Shown here in pieces: positions 61,883 through 64,000 of a stretch of 64,000 nucleotides of DNA (position 1 is its first letter; every line of letters starts with the position of its first letter). The notes beneath the pieces are model-generated. The model was not told the origin of the DNA. It did not search any database and worked only from the letters and a program-made list of their open reading frames with translations. Source of the DNA: Methylobacterium soli (GTDB taxonomy: Bacteria > Pseudomonadota > Alphaproteobacteria > Rhizobiales > Beijerinckiaceae). Position numbers and translations under genes: made by a program. The DNA lies in assembly GCF_008806385.1 (NCBI RefSeq), contig NZ_VZZK01000013.1, positions 1 through 64,000 of the forward strand, read 5' to 3'.

Positions 61883-62206
61883 CTACTCGTCCTCGCCGAA
61901 CTTGTCCGCGAGCAAAGCCTCGATCGTGGCGAGGCAGGCTTCCGCATCGGTTCCGACCGCCGTCACGGCGATCGAGGTGCCCTGGGCCGCGCCGAGGGTC
62001 AGGAGACCCATGATCGAGCGGCCGCCCACGGTCTCGCCGGAGCGCGTGACCGTGACGATGGCGTCGAAGCGCTCCACCGTCTGCACGAACTTCGCGGAGG
62101 CCCGCGCATGCAGGCCACGACGGTTGATGATGGGCAGGATGCGCAGGTAGCCGCCCTCGGGCACCGGCGGCTGCTCGTCGTCGTCGATGTCGAAGGCTTC
62201 GGTCAT
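61883..62206 (-). CDS. ptsH: Phosphocarrier protein HPr (PTS-Ntr type)
   Basis: The 107-residue protein has H33 in R-R-G-L-H-A-R-A-S-A-K-F (site phosphorylated by enzyme I) and S64 in G-G-R-S-I-M-G-L-L-T-L-G-A (regulatory site for HprK). An acidic 18-residue N-terminal extension precedes the domain. In alphaproteobacteria this phosphorelay regulates metabolism and ChvG/ChvI signalling rather than importing sugar; no EIIB or EIIC is present here. A terminator-like hairpin lies between it and the EIIA gene. Confidence 0.95.
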   Translation of the reverse strand: MTEAFDIDDDEQPPVPEGGYLRILPIINRRGLHARASAKFVQTVERFDAIVTVTRSGETVGGRSIMGLLTLGAAQGTSIAVTAVGTDAEACLATIEALLADKFGEDE

Positions 62207-62245
62207 CGGGTTCGGGCGCTTCCTCGGCTCGCACCCGGACGTTTG

Positions 62246-62282
62246 AAAAGCCGGGTGGCAGGCCCGTCACGGCCCACCCGGC
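62246..62282 (-). terminator. Intrinsic terminator/attenuator between the EIIA gene and ptsH
   Basis: On the minus strand a 9-bp GC-rich stem (GCCGGGTGG / CCACCCGGC, arms 62282-62274 and 62258-62250) is followed directly by TTTTC (62249-62245). It lies after the EIIA stop and 40 bases before the ptsH start, so it should reduce read-through into ptsH or require a separate ptsH promoter. Confidence 0.6.
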
Positions 62283-62330
62283 CCGAACCTGACGGATGTG
62301 GGTAAACAGAGGAAAGGGGCGGCGTAAAGG

Positions 62331-62732
62331 CTATTTGCCGGCAAGAACGCGCGAGGCGACGTTGATGTATTTCCGGCCGGCCTCTTGGGCATGCAGCACG
62401 GCATCGCCCAGGGATTCCTCGTCGCGGACGCTGGCGAGCTTGATCAGCATCGGCAGGTTGATGCCGGCAACCACCTCGACCGCGCCGCCATTCATACACG
62501 AGAGCGCAAGGTTCGAGGGCGTGCCGCCGAACATGTCGGTCAGCACGACGACGCCGTTGCCCGAATTGACTCGGCATACCGCGGACATGATGTCACGGCG
62601 CCGCAATTCCATATCGTCGTCAGGCCCGATCGTGATCGTCTCGATCTGATCCTGCGGGCCGACCACGTGCTCAAGCGCGGCCTTGAACTCGGTCGCGAGC
62701 AACCCGTGGGTGACGAGCACCATTCCAATCAT
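62331..62732 (-). CDS. manX: PTS EIIA component, mannose type
   Basis: The 133-residue protein starts M-I-G-M-V-L-V-T-H9-G, with His9 the phosphorylation site of mannose-type EIIA. V-V-L-T-D-M-F-G-G-T-P-S-N-L-A (about 62-76) and A-G-I-N-L-P-M-L-I-K are the other family motifs. With no partner EIIB/C it acts as a regulatory phosphoryl acceptor from HPr. The symbol manX follows rhizobial usage; it is not part of a mannose transporter here. It is 125 bases downstream of hprK. Confidence 0.92.
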   Translation of the reverse strand: MIGMVLVTHGLLATEFKAALEHVVGPQDQIETITIGPDDDMELRRRDIMSAVCRVNSGNGVVVLTDMFGGTPSNLALSCMNGGAVEVVAGINLPMLIKLASVRDEESLGDAVLHAQEAGRKYINVASRVLAGK

Positions 62733-62857
62733 CGACGCGTTTTCCGACGCCCTGTGAGCGGAGCCGCCATTTTGTGCACCGCACGAAGATGCGCAAGGCG
62801 GTCGCGACGTTTTGCTCGAAACGACGTCATCATCATGCCACGCAAGTCGACTCCGCG

Positions 62858-63364
62858 CTACGGGGCCTCTGGCTCCCGCCTGAAGAGACAGGTCGAGTGC
62901 GACTGCGAAGCAACGGCAATCGCATCCTGCACGATGCGCGGAGCCAGCCCGGACAACCTGAGATTTCGATCAAGGGCAAGGCGCGGCAGGGAAATTCCAA
63001 GGATCTCGCAGAGGGCGCCGGACGCGTCCGGATATCGCGGCATCGCCTCGACGAGGTCGATGACGAGACGCACCGCGCAGGAATCGCGGGCGGCGGTGCG
63101 ATGCAGGCCGAGGCCCCGAATCTCGATGAGGCCCGCGATGGCCGGGTGCGGCTGGGCGATGAGGCAGCCGTTCCGGACGCGGAGCCGCACTCGGTCGTCG
63201 CCGACGAGAGCCGCCTTCGTCCCATCGCGCGCGGCCCTGTCGAGGAGGAGCAGCGCCAAGGTGGACTTGCCGGCCCCGGCCTCGCCCCGAATCAGGACGC
63301 CCGCCTCGCCGAGGCTGAGGCAGGTGGCGTGGATCGTCCTGCTCCCCGGCGCGGGGGCGCTCAC
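62858..63364 (-). CDS. hprK: HPr kinase/phosphorylase, short alphaproteobacterial form
   Basis: The 168-residue protein is only the catalytic domain of HprK; the N-terminal domain of the Firmicutes enzyme is absent, as is normal in alphaproteobacteria. Walker A G-E-A-G-A-G-K-S-T-L (27-36), V-G-D-D-R-V and the signature I-E-I-R-G-L-G-L-H are visible. It phosphorylates or dephosphorylates HPr on Ser64. It overlaps the upstream kinase gene by 4 bases, coupling its expression to the two-component system. Confidence 0.92.
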   Translation of the reverse strand: MSAPAPGSRTIHATCLSLGEAGVLIRGEAGAGKSTLALLLLDRAARDGTKAALVGDDRVRLRVRNGCLIAQPHPAIAGLIEIRGLGLHRTAARDSCAVRLVIDLVEAMPRYPDASGALCEILGISLPRLALDRNLRLSGLAPRIVQDAIAVASQSHSTCLFRREPEAP

Positions 63365-64000
63365 GCCGCAGCGGCTTGCCGCGGCGCCGCCGGCAAGCGG
63401 ACGATGAACCGCGCACCGCGCACCGTCGGCTCGCCATCCTCGTCAGCGGGGCCGGGGCGGTTCTCGGCCCGAATCGATCCGCGATGTGCCTGGACGATCT
63501 GGCGGGAGATCGAGAGCCCGAGACCGGAATTCTGCCCGAAGCCCTGCTCGGGACGATCGGTGTAGAACCGCTCGAAGATCCGCTCCAGGGCGTGCTCCGG
63601 GATGCCCGGCCCCTCATCCTCGCAGATCAACTCAATCTCATTTCGCACGCGGCGCAGCGCGACGCGCACCTTGGCGTCATGCGGCGAGAACGAGCGAGCG
63701 TTATCGAGGAGATTGTTCACGACCTGACCGAGGCGGCTATCGTGCCCGATGATGCCGAATGGGTTGTCGTGGTCGGCCGGCGCGTCGATGTCGAGCTGGA
63801 TCAGGGCATCCTTCGGGCGACGCCGCTCGTTGGCCACCGACACGACGGTGGTGAGCAGCTTGCGGATATCCACACGCCGAGCCTCGGCACGGGCGAGCTC
63901 GGCATCGAGCCGCGAGGCATCGGAGATGTCGCTGATGAGGCGGTCGAGACGCTTCACGTCGTGCTGGATGATCTCCATCAGCCGCCTGCGTGATTCGTCG
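63361..64000 (-). CDS. chvG: ChvG-like sensor histidine kinase, C-terminal part (partial)
   Basis: The frame is open to the window edge; the visible 213 residues start at D-E-S-R-R-R-L-M-E-I-I-Q-H-D-V-K-R-L-D-R-L-I, the helix after the dimerisation His in ChvG/ExoS. The ATPase domain has N-box Q-V-V-N-N-L-L-D-N-A, G1 E-D-E-G-P-G-I-P, F-box E-R-F-Y-T-D-R and G2 G-L-G-L-S-I-S. This envelope/acid-sensing kinase acts with ChvI, which should lie beyond the right edge together with the N-terminal sensor part. The 4-bp overlap with hprK is typical of this cluster. Confidence 0.9.
   Translation of the reverse strand, partial: DESRRRLMEIIQHDVKRLDRLISDISDASRLDAELARAEARRVDIRKLLTTVVSVANERRRPKDALIQLDIDAPADHDNPFGIIGHDSRLGQVVNNLLDNARSFSPHDAKVRVALRRVRNEIELICEDEGPGIPEHALERIFERFYTDRPEQGFGQNSGLGLSISRQIVQAHRGSIRAENRPGPADEDGEPTVRGARFIVRLPAAPRQAAAA

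Overview
The window is GC-rich (roughly 70% by eye) and reads like a chromosome segment of a Methylobacterium/Methylorubrum-type alphaproteobacterium (order Hyphomicrobiales). The taxon is inferred from gene content: an alphaproteobacterial HPr / mannose-type EIIA / short HprK / ChvG-like kinase cluster, BcsN and BcsS cellulose accessory proteins, a quinoprotein-relay cluster typical of PQQ-using methylotrophs, and dispersed palindromic repeats. No rRNA, tRNA, CRISPR array, insertion sequence or prophage was seen.

Layout. 1-7.7 kb: the start of a secreted protein, a small protein, and a flavin monooxygenase divergent from a complete five-domain peptide/nickel-type ABC importer. 7.7-8.0 kb: a nested palindromic MITE-like element. 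8.1-10.8 kb: a small membrane protein, an outer-membrane beta-barrel and a SAF-domain dehydrogenase. 11.3-16.2 kb: an RND efflux operon (lipoprotein adaptor, pump) followed by its likely TetR repressor, with a candidate operator upstream. 16.3-20.2 kb: a tautomerase, a winged-helix/TolB/TPR regulator and an MFS transporter.

20.3-22.7 kb is the most unusual part: a plasmid-type replication initiator followed by about 1.3 kb of non-coding DNA holding twelve same-strand 21-bp iterons (four in exact tandem), an AT-rich segment with three short direct repeats and a DnaA-box-like site. This is the layout of an iteron replication origin, here inside what looks like chromosomal DNA.

22.7-29.7 kb: a branched-chain-amino-acid-type ABC importer, an M81 (MlrC-like) metallohydrolase and a FadR-type regulator, probably one catabolic unit. 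29.8-35 kb: a DUF3750 protein, a PanE-family reductase, a Tlde1-type L,D-transpeptidase-like protein facing an MltB-type lytic transglycosylase, and small hypotheticals. 35-45.6 kb: a cellulose (bcs) locus with bcsA-bcsB-bcsZ-TPR protein-bcsN on the minus strand and bcsS further upstream. 45.7-49.2 kb: a hybrid sensor protein with a degenerate ATPase domain, and panB. 49.7-53.3 kb: a four-gene quinoprotein-relay operon with a short coupled leader ORF and a divergent TetR regulator. 54-64 kb: a secreted animal-type haem peroxidase, queC-queD-queE, a D,D-carboxypeptidase, a CobW-family GTPase, a hypothetical protein, and ptsH / EIIA / hprK / chvG, the last cut by the window edge.

Most genes sit in tight operons with 4-bp stop/start overlaps. 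Functions come from motifs and family resemblance read by eye; no database search was run.
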